Shown: positions 17,818 through 25,689, numbered from the stretch's first letter. The stretch: 64,000 nt of DNA from Halonotius pteroides (GCF_003605635.1 NZ_QMDW01000009.1:1-64000); one strand, 5' to 3'. Program-made: numbers and translations. The notes: generated by a model from the letters alone, not told the origin.

Positions 17818-18189
17818 TTACTCCTCGACCGGGAACGCCTCGTGGAGCGTATCGTGGGTGTCGCTCAGCCCCTCAAAGACGCTCTCGCCTTGGGCGGTCA
17901 GTCGGTGGATTGCCAGTTCGGCGTCGCGAACGGCCACAAGTCGCCCGCGAAGATAGTCGTACTCCGGGTCGTCTGGGTCTGCGGTGGCGATCTCTTCTTC
18001 AAGATCGACGAGAGCGGCATCGAGATGACGCTCGATCGCCGACAGCGTTTCCGCCTCGGCCAGCGCGCCGATCGGGCCGGTGAGATGGCCCTCCAGTTCG
18101 TTCTCTGCATGCTCGCGGGCCGCGGTGTCTTCGGTTCCCAGTACGTTCATCAAGCCGAGTTTGAGTGCTTCGAGTTCGTGACAGCTCAT
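17818..18189 (-). CDS. DUF3209 protein of the cobalamin operon
   Basis: A 123-residue, mostly helical acidic protein beginning MSCHELEALKLGLMNVLG, which matches DUF3209, a small family that keeps company with haloarchaeal cobalamin genes. Cys3 and His4 at the N-terminus are the only obvious metal ligands. It is the last gene of the tight cbiT-to-DUF3209 operon and starts five bases after the cbiX stop. Its position beside the chelatase suggests a role with cobalt or CbiX, which is inference from context only. Confidence 0.8.
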   Translation of the reverse strand: MSCHELEALKLGLMNVLGTEDTAAREHAENELEGHLTGPIGALAEAETLSAIERHLDAALVDLEEEIATADPDDPEYDYLRGRLVAVRDAELAIHRLTAQGESVFEGLSDTHDTLHEAFPVEE

Positions 18190-18194
18190 ATGGC

Positions 18195-19415
18195 TTACAG
18201 TGTTTGATCAACTAAGTCGCTGACGATGCGGTCGCGGTCAAGATGCGACGAGACAATGCGTTCGGTGTCATCCGCGTCGACGCCGCCGTACCAGACGTTT
18301 TCGGGGTAGACAGCGACGATCGGCCCTTCGCCACAGCGGCCGAGACACGAGCTTCGGGTGATGCGGGCGTCACACTGCTCGGAATCGCGGGCTGCCTGCC
18401 GGAGGCCCTCAAGAACAGCCGGCGCGCCGTCGGCCGCACAGGTCTGGTTGGTACAGACCGTGACGTGTTTTTCCGGGGCGTCGTGGGTGTGTGGCTCGTC
18501 GTCGATATCGCTGCGATCGGCGTGGGTCTCTTGATGGGTCAGCGCACGCAACATCGCTCGCGCGCCGCCGGTGTCCTCCTCGTAGCCGGTGAGATCGACC
18601 TTGTACTTGCAGGTGTCACAGGACATTTCGACGCTATCGGTGCGGGCCTCCTGCCAGCGGTCGCCGAGTACGTCCAACAATCGCGAATCAGTGCCGAGTG
18701 GGTCGCCAGCCAGCGCGTTGACGTACGGGTACTCGTCGTCGAACTCGTCGGTCCACTCCCGAATCCGACCGGTCAGGACGCCGTCGCCGAGCATGTAGGG
18801 GACAACGACGACGGCGTCCGGTCGCTGTTTGGCGAGTGTCGACAGCGAGTCGTCCAGCGTCGGCTCGGTGATCCCGATGAAGGAGGCTTCGACGGTGCTG
18901 AACTCACGGCCCTCATGTAGGAGGCGGGCGAGCTTGTGGAGATCAGCGTTGGCGTCGGGATCACTGGAGCCGCGGCCACAAACAACGACGGCGACATCGT
19001 CGTCTTCACGATCGACGCCGAGTTCTGACTCGACGGCGGCCGCGCGGTCGTCAAGCAGGTCGACGATAGCCGGGTGGATCCCGAGGTGTGCGCCGTTGTT
19101 GATCTCGACTTCCTGGGCTGAGCGTGCCCGCTGGACGGCCAACGGCACATCATTTTTGACGTGACTGGCCGCAAACAGCGAGAGCTGGACGACGGTGACC
19201 GAGCCGACGGAGCCGGCCAGTCCCTCGATGCCGTCCTCGATGGCTGGCTCGGCGAGCTCCAGAAAGGCGGCATCAACCGGGATCTCCAGGCGGTCTTCGA
19301 GCATCGCCGCTAGCTCGCGGACCTGCTCGTTTGACTTCTCGCGGCGGGAGCCGTGGCCGACCAGCAGGACGGCCTCGTTGTCGACGCTTTCGATGGTGTC
19401 GTGGAGCTGACTCAT
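18195..19415 (-). CDS. cbiX: Sirohydrochlorin cobaltochelatase CbiX with C-terminal [2Fe-2S] domain
   Basis: A 406-residue long-form class II chelatase that inserts Co2+ into sirohydrochlorin. Two CbiX halves are fused. The first keeps both metal histidines, in 'LLVGHGSR' (His21) and 'SLFAASHVKNDVP' (His85). The second, aligned at 'VVCGRGSSDP' and 'PYMLGDGVLTGR', has lost both. After a CDTCKYKVDL segment comes a histidine-rich linker and a thioredoxin-like ferredoxin domain (about 318-400) with 'VCTNQTC' and 'SSCLGRCG', able to hold a [2Fe-2S] cluster. It overlaps the upstream gene by four bases and is followed five bases later by DUF3209. Confidence 0.93.
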   Translation of the reverse strand: MSQLHDTIESVDNEAVLLVGHGSRREKSNEQVRELAAMLEDRLEIPVDAAFLELAEPAIEDGIEGLAGSVGSVTVVQLSLFAASHVKNDVPLAVQRARSAQEVEINNGAHLGIHPAIVDLLDDRAAAVESELGVDREDDDVAVVVCGRGSSDPDANADLHKLARLLHEGREFSTVEASFIGITEPTLDDSLSTLAKQRPDAVVVVPYMLGDGVLTGRIREWTDEFDDEYPYVNALAGDPLGTDSRLLDVLGDRWQEARTDSVEMSCDTCKYKVDLTGYEEDTGGARAMLRALTHQETHADRSDIDDEPHTHDAPEKHVTVCTNQTCAADGAPAVLEGLRQAARDSEQCDARITRSSCLGRCGEGPIVAVYPENVWYGGVDADDTERIVSSHLDRDRIVSDLVDQTL

Positions 19416-20134
19416 GCTTCGAACTGTGAGCGATCAAAGTCGACATCGGTTGCCTGATCGAGACTCTGCACCAGTTTGCGGCGGCGACTCGGCGCGAACA
19501 GGCCTGTTGCCGCCGTCTCCTCGTAGAGCCACATGCCGAACTCGGCGGCTGCGTCGTCGTCGACACCGAACCAGTAGCCGCCCGAAGAGGTCTCCGATAG
19601 CTCCCCGTACGGCGCCTCGGCAGGGCAGTCATCGAGCAGCTCCTGGACGAGTTCGAGCAGCGCGGCGTCGTCGTGGACAAACGAGACACCGACGGTGCCG
19701 CTGGAGGACTTGAAACAGATGGTGCCACAGCCCTCCAGGATGCCGCGCAGTAGATCGCGGCGGTGATCGGCGAACGCCCCGAAGCGGTAGTTGCCGCGGC
19801 CATCGACCGGGAGGCCGAGCGCGCCGCTCATCCCAAAGAGATCGTCGCCCGTAACCGCGACCGTGTACTCGTCTTCACTCTTCGTGATATCGGTGTTGTG
19901 CGCGTAGTCGCGGGTGGTTTGCTCGTGGTCGATCTCGCTGCCGACGATCTCGCTGAGCGTCTCGGCGGCGGCCTCGTCGTTGGTCGTCACGGTGAGGCGG
20001 TCACGCTCGATATCGCCGTTGCCGGCGACCCGGCCCCAGAAGTAGGCCGTCGCCGGGTGGCCCGCCAGCAGGTCGTCGGGAACGCCGACGCCGAGCGGTG
20101 GCCGGTCGGCTTCGGCCTCCTCGGTGGCGGTCAT
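19412..20134 (-). CDS. Cobalamin-operon protein with two degenerate LAGLIDADG-like motifs
   Basis: A 240-residue protein with no named function. Two similar halves each begin with a LAGLIDADG-like helix: FWGRVAGNG (residues 32-40), followed by DIERDRLTVTTND, and LRGILEGCG (129-137), followed by TICFKSSSGTVGVSF. In a homing endonuclease the eighth position of each motif is the metal-binding Asp; here it is Asn39 and Cys136. The fold may thus be kept without cleavage activity. No intein splice motifs are present. It overlaps the ferredoxin gene upstream and cbiX downstream by four bases each, so it is made together with corrin enzymes. Binding DNA, metal or tetrapyrrole are all possible. Confidence 0.8.
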   Translation of the reverse strand: MTATEEAEADRPPLGVGVPDDLLAGHPATAYFWGRVAGNGDIERDRLTVTTNDEAAAETLSEIVGSEIDHEQTTRDYAHNTDITKSEDEYTVAVTGDDLFGMSGALGLPVDGRGNYRFGAFADHRRDLLRGILEGCGTICFKSSSGTVGVSFVHDDAALLELVQELLDDCPAEAPYGELSETSSGGYWFGVDDDAAAEFGMWLYEETAATGLFAPSRRRKLVQSLDQATDVDFDRSQFEA

Positions 20135-20397
20135 TTCTCGACCTCCTCGACGACGATGGCGTTGGTCGGACAGGCCGCGGCGGCCTGCCGGGCCTCGTCG
20201 ATCCGATCGTCGTCGAAGGTGGCGATCACGTCGCCGTCTTCCTCTCGGATCTCGCCGTCGCCGTCGTACACTGGATCGCCCGCGGGGTCGATGGTGGCGA
20301 GGCCGTCGTCGTCCTCGACAAACCGCGGATCGCGAGTCAGGCAGGCGAAGATACCGTCGCAGGGCTCCTTCTTGAGGGTGACTTCGTAGGTTGTCAT
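20131..20397 (-). CDS. Three-cysteine ferredoxin of the cobalamin operon
   Basis: An 88-residue small ferredoxin. The cluster motif is C13-x5-C19 (CDGIFAC) with a late CP at Cys76 (AAACPTNAI). The cysteine normally found at position 16 is Ile, leaving three ligands, which fits a [3Fe-4S] cluster. The mid-section (residues 29-63) is an acidic insertion. The ATG chosen leaves one base after the cbiH2 stop; an upstream ATG would overlap that gene. The four-base overlap with the next gene indicates co-translation. It may feed electrons to a reductive step in corrin synthesis, but the partner is unknown. Confidence 0.85.
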   Translation of the reverse strand: MTTYEVTLKKEPCDGIFACLTRDPRFVEDDDGLATIDPAGDPVYDGDGEIREEDGDVIATFDDDRIDEARQAAAACPTNAIVVEEVEK

Positions 20398-20398
20398 G

Positions 20399-21334
20399 TT
20401 AGTAATCGTATTTCGTCTCGTAGCCACGCGGTGTGACCATCCGGTCGTCCCAGACGTAGGTCTCCTCGTTGCCGACGAGGATCGTCGTCGTCATGTCGAT
20501 GATCTCCGCTTCGCCGAGCGCCTCGAGCTCGCCGAGCGTCGTGATCATTACTTCCTCGTCCTCGCGGCCCGCGCCGTGAACGATGCCGACCGGCGTATCG
20601 GGGTCGCGGTGAGCGAGCAGGATCTCACAGCATTTCTGGAAGTTCTCGCGGCGCTTGCGGCTCCAAGGGTTGTAGATGACGATGGTGAAGCTCTCGCCGG
20701 CCGCCGAATGGAGCCGGGATTCGATCTCCGGCATCGGAACCAGATGGTCGGACAGTGAGATCGACACCGTGTCGTTGACCAGCGGCGCGCCCAGCAGCGC
20801 ACTGCATGACTGGGCGGCGGGGACGCCGGGGACGACCTCGTAATCGACCATCGAGGCGGTCGCCCCCTTCGATTCGATGATTTCGAGGGCCAGCCCCGAC
20901 AGGGCGTAGACGTTGGGGTCGCCGCTGCCGATGATCGCCACGTCGTTGCCGGCGAGCGCGCGGTCGATGGCCTCCTCCGTCCGGGAGACCTCGCCACACA
21001 TCGGCGTGTCGTAGAGTTCGTCGGCCTCCTCGGTGATCTCGTCGGGCAGGAGTTCGATATAGGTCGTGTAGCCGACGATGTGTTCGGCCTCCAGCAGCGC
21101 GGCGCGAGCGCGCTGGGTCATCCCCTCTGGATGACCGGGGCCGAGACCGACGGCCGTCAGCTGGCCGGGGTCGGCGTCGAAATCGTCGACCGTCGACCCG
21201 ATCTTCTCGTCGACCGACTCCTGTTTCGACGAGCCGTCGCTGGATTTCGCCGTACAGCCGCCAGAGTCGTCGCCTGTTGATTCGGTTGCCTGTTCCGTTG
21301 TCGTTTCCGCCGTCGTGTTGGTGTCCGTACTCAT
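20399..21334 (-). CDS. cbiH: Cobalt-factor III / precorrin-3B C17-methyltransferase (second copy)
   Basis: A 311-residue tetrapyrrole methylase. The SAM motif 'VGLGPGHPEGMTQRARAAL' starts near residue 62, with 'AIIGSGDPNVYALSG', 'VPGVPAAQSCSALLGAP', 'SISLSDHLVPMPEIE' and 'IYNPWSRKRRENFQK', all typical of CbiH/CobJ, which methylates C17 and contracts the ring. About 55 residues of disordered, D/S/T-rich tail with a lone Cys (SGGCTAKSS) precede the domain. The C-terminus 'VWDDRMVTPRGYETKYDY' matches archaeal CbiH. It lies two bases after cbiH1. Whether both copies do the same reaction is not known. Confidence 0.9.
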   Translation of the reverse strand: MSTDTNTTAETTTEQATESTGDDSGGCTAKSSDGSSKQESVDEKIGSTVDDFDADPGQLTAVGLGPGHPEGMTQRARAALLEAEHIVGYTTYIELLPDEITEEADELYDTPMCGEVSRTEEAIDRALAGNDVAIIGSGDPNVYALSGLALEIIESKGATASMVDYEVVPGVPAAQSCSALLGAPLVNDTVSISLSDHLVPMPEIESRLHSAAGESFTIVIYNPWSRKRRENFQKCCEILLAHRDPDTPVGIVHGAGREDEEVMITTLGELEALGEAEIIDMTTTILVGNEETYVWDDRMVTPRGYETKYDY

Positions 21335-21336
21335 GG

Positions 21337-22230
21337 TTAGAAATCCTCCACGTCACGCCCGCCGCGCGGGGTGACAAGGAACGTCCGGTAGTCGTTGCTC
21401 CAGGTTTCCGTTTCGTGGTTGCCGATGATCAGCGAGGTGCCCATCCCTGACACCTTGTCGTCGTGGGCGGTCGCCTCGCCGAGTGTCGTGATGACGTGGC
21501 TCTCGCCGTTGCGGCCGGCGTCGTCGCGGCCGGCGTCGTTGACGATCGAGACCAGCGCGTCGTCAGTCCGCTCCTCGCGGACGATGTCGACGGCCCTCTC
21601 GTAGTTACGCCAGCAGTTGTAGAGGACGATGACGAAATCGCTGATCGCGGCGGCGCGCAGTTTCTCCTCGATCTCTTCCCACCCGCGCCACTTGTCCGAG
21701 AGTGAAATCGTACAGAAATCGTTGCACAGCGGCGCGCCGACCATCGCCCCGCCGCCAAGCGCGGCGGTGACGCCGGGGACGATCTCGATGGGAACGTCCG
21801 TCGCGGCTTCCTCCTCGGCCATCTTGAAAATCAGGTCGGATTTGCCGTACACCGAGGGGTCGCCACCTGAGACGTGGGCCACGTCGTCGCCGGCGCGGAC
21901 GCGCTCGAAGGCGACCTTCGCCAGCTCGATCTGTCTGCCCATCGTCGAGCGGATGATCTCCTGTTCGTGGCCGTTCTCGCGGGTGACTCTACCCTCGTCG
22001 TCGACCTCCTCGGCGGGCGGCAGCGTGCCGTCTTCCCGCAAAAACGCCTGATAGAGGTCGGAGGCGATGACGCAGTCGGCTGTTTCGATGACTGTCTTTG
22101 CGCGTTTGGTCATGTCGGCCGGCAGGCCAGGGCCGATGCCGACCACCGAGAGGACGCCGAGGTCGTCGGGGCGGTCGGCCGCCGTCGCCGCGGTGTGCTT
22201 CCCGTCGGCATCGACTGAGTCGCTGCTCAT
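21337..22230 (-). CDS. cbiH: CbiH-like precorrin methyltransferase (first copy)
   Basis: A 297-residue tetrapyrrole methylase of the CbiH/CobJ type. Motifs include 'VVGIGPGLPADMTKRAK' near residue 29, 'HVSGGDPSVYGKSD', 'VPGVTAALGGGAMVGAP', 'TISLSDKWRGWEEIEEKL' and 'VLYNCWRNYERAVDIV'. Compared with the copy just downstream it has an insertion of polar residues after 'YQAFLREDGTLPPAEE' and changes in the substrate loop, so it may act on another intermediate. The start ATG overlaps the cbiG stop by four bases, which fixes the start and excludes a longer upstream frame. Confidence 0.88.
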   Translation of the reverse strand: MSSDSVDADGKHTAATAADRPDDLGVLSVVGIGPGLPADMTKRAKTVIETADCVIASDLYQAFLREDGTLPPAEEVDDEGRVTRENGHEQEIIRSTMGRQIELAKVAFERVRAGDDVAHVSGGDPSVYGKSDLIFKMAEEEAATDVPIEIVPGVTAALGGGAMVGAPLCNDFCTISLSDKWRGWEEIEEKLRAAAISDFVIVLYNCWRNYERAVDIVREERTDDALVSIVNDAGRDDAGRNGESHVITTLGEATAHDDKVSGMGTSLIIGNHETETWSNDYRTFLVTPRGGRDVEDF

Positions 22231-23228
22231 TGGCCGATCGCCACCGTCACCTCGTTGTCGTAGCTCTGTTTTTCGAGCAGGAGTTCCTGCTCGCGGCCGC
22301 CGGCGATGGCCGAGGCCTCCGAGATGCCCGGCCAGCCGATCAGTTCCTTCGATTTCGATGGGCTCGGTCCCTCGTGGTCGAGCAGGGTCTCCTTGTTGAA
22401 GACGACGACGCCGAGGTCGAGTTCCTCGGCGGCTTCGAGCAGCCCCTCCTCGTCTTCTTTTCGCGTTGCCGTCGCAACGAACTCCACATCGTCCATCTGG
22501 TAGTTGGTTTCGGCGAGGGCGTTCTCCCACGCCGTGATGAACGAGTCAGCGGCCGCGCCGGAGACGCTGCCGGTGCCGAGGACGATTCCCTCGTCTTTGT
22601 TCCGCTTCAGAACGGTCACGTCGTCGCCGACCAGCACGGCTTGTGGGCCGTCGAGCCGGGCGACGGGGCCGAGTTCGTCGTCCAGCACGGCGAGATTGGT
22701 CTGGATCGTCGAGCGGCCGTTGACGACGTGGGTGTCCATCGCCTTCGCGCGGGCTTCGACACCCTGCTTGCCGGCGGCCTCGCTCGCGGTCGTCATCGCC
22801 GGGATCGCGCCCATCGTGGCGAGATCCTGGGCGACCTGGTTCGCGCCGTGGTGGCCGCCGGTGATCGGGATCGCCCACGTGAGTTCCTCGTCGACGACAC
22901 AGATCGCGGGGTCGTCCCACTTGTCGTCGAGCAGGTGGGCGGTTTTCCGCATCGCAATGCCGCTGGCCATCAGGCCGACAAAGCAGTCGTACTCGCCCCA
23001 GTGCTCGTCGAAGACCTCGCCGTGGTACTCGATAATGTCGATGGACTCGTAGCGGTCGCCGAGTTCGGCCTCGATCTCTTCGGCGGTGTCCATCTTCCGA
23101 CCGAAGGAGATAATCGCGATCTCCTCGGCGACCTCGCCGTCGCTGTCGGGCGTGCTACAGTGGCCACCGCTGTCGGAGTTGTCGCTCGTCTCGCTGTTCG
23201 TCGTCGTGGATTCGTTATCCGTGCTCAT
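22227..23228 (-). CDS. cbiG: Cobalt-precorrin-5A hydrolase
   Basis: A 333-residue CbiG, which opens the delta-lactone of cobalt-precorrin-5A and releases acetaldehyde. The N-terminal domain has 'DCFVGLMASGIAMRKTAHLL', 'VVDEELTWAIPITGGHHGAN', and the C-terminal CbiG domain contains 'LGTGSVSGAAADSF' and 'GWPGISEASAIAGG'. The first 30 residues are an S/T/D/E-rich tail containing SGGHC, similar in style to the tail of cbiH2. Four-base overlaps with cbiF and cbiH1 place it firmly in the operon. Confidence 0.92.
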   Translation of the reverse strand: MSTDNESTTTNSETSDNSDSGGHCSTPDSDGEVAEEIAIISFGRKMDTAEEIEAELGDRYESIDIIEYHGEVFDEHWGEYDCFVGLMASGIAMRKTAHLLDDKWDDPAICVVDEELTWAIPITGGHHGANQVAQDLATMGAIPAMTTASEAAGKQGVEARAKAMDTHVVNGRSTIQTNLAVLDDELGPVARLDGPQAVLVGDDVTVLKRNKDEGIVLGTGSVSGAAADSFITAWENALAETNYQMDDVEFVATATRKEDEEGLLEAAEELDLGVVVFNKETLLDHEGPSPSKSKELIGWPGISEASAIAGGREQELLLEKQSYDNEVTVAIGQ

Positions 23229-24175
23229 TGGGTTGTCTCCGCTGGATCGGTCTGTTCGCTGTCCGTTGATTCGTTCTCTGCATCAGCCTCGCCATCGCTG
23301 TCGGGGCCACGATCAGCCCAGCCATCGTAGAGGTAAGATCGCTCGTAGCCCGCGCCGGTCACGGCGTCGCCGATGATCACCATCGCGGAGGCGCGGTAGC
23401 CGGCCTCCTCGATCTTGTCGCCGATGGTGCCGATGGTACCGACGAGTACGTCCTCGTCGGGCCAGGAGGCGTGGTAGACGACGGCGACCGGAATCTCGGG
23501 GTCGTGGCCGTCGTCGATGAGTCGATCCATCGTGTCGGCGACGGCGTGGGTACCGAGATAGATACAGGTCGTCACGTCGCCCATCTCGACAAACTCGCCG
23601 ATGTGGTCGTCCTCTTCGGTCAGCGTCTTGCCCTGCGGGCGGGTAAACGCGACGTGGTTCGAGACCTCGTTGAGCGTAAGCTGGGTTCGCAGGGTCGCAC
23701 TCGCCGCAAACGCCGAGGTGACACCGGGGATGAAGAACGTCGAGACGCCTTCATGTTCGAGGGCGTCCATCTGTTCGAGCGCCGCGCCGTAGATCGCCGG
23801 ATCGCCGCTGTGGAGTCGGACGACGTTGTCGCCGGCCTCGTGGGCGTCCCGCATCAGCGGGATCAACTCCTCGAGATCCTTACCGATTGAGCTGACCGTC
23901 TCGGCGTGGTCGCAGTATTCCTCGAGGAGTTCGCTGTTGACCAGCGAGCCGGCGTGGACGACAAGGTCGGCCTCTTCCAACAGTTCCTTGCCGGCGACCG
24001 TCAGCAGGCGTGGGTCACCGGGGCCGGCTCCGACGAACGGAATTCCCTCCTGCTCGTCGCCGGCATTGTGCTCAATGATCCGGTCGTCGAGTTCGGCGCG
24101 TCGCTGCTCGCCTTGGGCGTTGATAGCCGATTGTGGATCGGTGTCGTCGCCGTCAGTCTCAGCTGGCTCGCTCAT
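23225..24175 (-). CDS. cbiF: Cobalt-precorrin-4 C11-methyltransferase
   Basis: A 316-residue CbiF/CobM. Motifs: 'FVGAGPGDPRLLTVAGKELL' near residue 46, 'DLVVHAGSLVNSELLEEY', 'VRLHSGDPAIYGALEQMDA', 'IPGVTSAFAASATLRTQL' and 'IYLGTHAVADTMDRLID'. It adds the C11 methyl group during ring decoration. Both termini carry acidic, S/T/E-rich tails (about 40 and 25 residues), which is common in haloarchaeal versions. It overlaps cbiL and cbiG by four bases. Confidence 0.94.
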   Translation of the reverse strand: MSEPAETDGDDTDPQSAINAQGEQRRAELDDRIIEHNAGDEQEGIPFVGAGPGDPRLLTVAGKELLEEADLVVHAGSLVNSELLEEYCDHAETVSSIGKDLEELIPLMRDAHEAGDNVVRLHSGDPAIYGAALEQMDALEHEGVSTFFIPGVTSAFAASATLRTQLTLNEVSNHVAFTRPQGKTLTEEDDHIGEFVEMGDVTTCIYLGTHAVADTMDRLIDDGHDPEIPVAVVYHASWPDEDVLVGTIGTIGDKIEEAGYRASAMVIIGDAVTGAGYERSYLYDGWADRGPDSDGEADAENESTDSEQTDPAETTQ

Positions 24176-24891
24176 GCGCGCTCCCCCACCCCGGTCGCGT
24201 CGCCAAGCTCCTCGAATCGGGCGGTCGCGGGTTCGATATCGAGGTCGCGCTTGACCGCATACGCCAGCGTGTAGTAGTCGCGCTCGTCGATGTCCGCTGG
24301 ATCGTCAGTGATGACCGTCTCGCCTTGCTCCATGTAGAGCCGACGCCCGTAGGTTACGTCGTAGCCAGCGGCGACCAGCTTCTCGTGGGTCGCCGGTGCG
24401 TCGGTGATCTTGAACAGGATCATCCGGTCGGGGCCGGTCGGCGCGTGGCCGTTGGCAGCCTCCCGTAGCGCGAGCCCCGCGCCGGCTTCGATCTCGACAT
24501 CAAACGCGGTCGCAAACGCCGTCATCGCGCTGACGCCGGGGACGATCTCGACGTCAACGTCGGGATGGAACGCATCGAGCGTTCGCCGCAGATGGCCGAA
24601 CGTCGAGTAGACGTTCGGGTCGCCGAGCGTGACGAAGGCGGCGTCGTTGTCGCTGGCCTGCGGGGCAATCTCTGCGGCGGCCTCTTTCCACGCCGCCCGT
24701 AGCTTCTCCTCGTCGCGTGTCATCGGGAAGTCGAGGTCGCCGATTTTCGATTCCGGAACGTGGTTCAGCGCGACCGTCCGCGAGAGCCGGCCGGGCGAGT
24801 AGACCACGTCAACGCTTTCCAGCACCTCCTTGCCGCGCACTGTCACCAGGTCGGCCTGGCCGGGGCCGAGGCCGATACCGTAGAGTGTCAC
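24172..24891 (-). CDS. cbiL: Cobalt-factor II C20-methyltransferase
   Basis: A 239-residue CbiL/CobI. It begins directly with the SAM motif 'YGIGLGPGQADLVTVRGKEV' and continues 'DVVYSPGRLSRTVALN', 'VTLGDPNVYSTFGHLRRTL', 'IVPGVSAMTAFATAFDV' and 'ILFKITDAPATHEKL'. It methylates C20 of cobalt-factor II, the first methylation after cobalt insertion. It overlaps the cbiT stop by four bases (ATGA), so start and operon order are well defined. Confidence 0.94.
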   Translation of the reverse strand: MTLYGIGLGPGQADLVTVRGKEVLESVDVVYSPGRLSRTVALNHVPESKIGDLDFPMTRDEEKLRAAWKEAAAEIAPQASDNDAAFVTLGDPNVYSTFGHLRRTLDAFHPDVDVEIVPGVSAMTAFATAFDVEIEAGAGLALREAANGHAPTGPDRMILFKITDAPATHEKLVAAGYDVTYGRRLYMEQGETVITDDPADIDERDYYTLAYAVKRDLDIEPATARFEELGDATGVGERA

Positions 24892-25490
24892 CGTGTGGCC
24901 TCCGCTGGTTCGCCGTTGTCGCCGTCGCTTTCGTCGTCACTGCCGCTCGCACTGCCAACGAGCATGTAGACCGGGTTGTCGGAGTTGAAGCTCGTCGCGC
25001 CGGCGAGTTCGTAGCCGTGGCTGACCTGGAACTGGACGACCTCCTCTAAGATCTCTCGCTCGCGGAACGCCTCGGTCGCCTGGCCGGCGATTTCGAGCCG
25101 CGAGACGTTCATGACGATCCGGTCGACCTCGGTGTTGACGGCGTGATCGAGGACGGCCTCGAAGTTCCGGCTGCCGCCGAGAAAGAGGGCGTCGGCGTCC
25201 TCTGGCAGCCCCTCGGGGGCTTCGGCGTTTCGAAGGTCGATATCGGCGCTGATTGACTCCTTGTTGGCCGCAAGGTTCTGTTCGGTCACGTCGAGACGGT
25301 CGGCCTTGCGTTCGAGCGCGGTCACGCGGCCGGCGCGGCGAGCGGCTTCGATGGTGACCGCGCCGGTACAGGAGCCGACCTCAGCGAAGTGATCATCCGG
25401 GCCGAGGTCAAGTTTGCCGAGCGTGACCGACCGGACTTCCGACTTGGTCGGCCCCGCTTTGGCGTCATGTGGCAGTGCGATGGGCATCAT
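24888..25490 (-). CDS. cbiT: Cobalt-precorrin-6B C15-methyltransferase (decarboxylating)
   Basis: A 200-residue CbiT, which methylates C15 and decarboxylates the C12 acetate. The Rossmann SAM site is 'FAEVGSCTGAVTIEAAR' (about residues 36-52), with 'VTALERKADRLDVTEQN', 'ALFLGGSRNFEAVLDHA' and 'RIVMNVSRLE'. The usual GCGTG is GSCTG here. ATGATG begins the protein; a TATA-like element on this strand (caataaaacaa complement, 25510-25520) is about 25 bases upstream, so this is the promoter-proximal, leaderless first gene of the operon. It diverges from a TFS-like gene 199 bases away. Confidence 0.92.
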   Translation of the reverse strand: MMPIALPHDAKAGPTKSEVRSVTLGKLDLGPDDHFAEVGSCTGAVTIEAARRAGRVTALERKADRLDVTEQNLAANKESISADIDLRNAEAPEGLPEDADALFLGGSRNFEAVLDHAVNTEVDRIVMNVSRLEIAGQATEAFREREILEEVVQFQVSHGYELAGATSFNSDNPVYMLVGSASGSDDESDGDNGEPAEATR

Positions 25491-25509
25491 CACGACTCTC
25501 AAACCGAAC

Positions 25510-25520
25510 CAATAAAACAA
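25510..25520 (-). promoter_or_regulatory. TATA-like box of the cbiT operon
   Basis: The minus strand reads ttgttttattg. It is centred about 25 bases before the cbiT start, which predicts a leaderless transcript for the ten-gene operon. No cobalamin riboswitch-like B12 box was recognised between here and the divergent gene. Confidence 0.45.
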
Positions 25521-25647
25521 TTGTGCTTGGGGTAGAGAAAGTTAGCTTGTATCCGGATCACACTGACTACCGGAACCTAACGGTGTCCCGTTGCCGATAT
25601 CGCAGCACAGACAGCACGAACAAGTGTCTGGCACTCAGAGCGGTCAG

Positions 25648-25662
25648 AAATTAATAGATATA
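25648..25662 (+). promoter_or_regulatory. TATA box of the TFS-like gene
   Basis: AT-rich element aaattaatagatata, centred about 34 bases before the ATG. It predicts a leader of only several nucleotides and supports the ATG at 25690. Confidence 0.5.
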
Positions 25663-25689
25663 TCCGACACCCATACATGCACAACCTAT

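Noticed and set aside
19412-20134. Intein or active homing endonuclease
   Set aside because: No splice-junction residues, not inserted within another coding frame, and both catalytic Asp positions are changed.
22098-23330. 410-codon open frame antisense to cbiG
   Set aside because: Same reason: cbiG motifs and four-base operon overlaps support only the minus strand.
25491-25689. Cobalamin riboswitch upstream of cbiT
   Set aside because: No B12-box-like sequence was found and the promoter spacing predicts a leaderless transcript, leaving no room for an aptamer.
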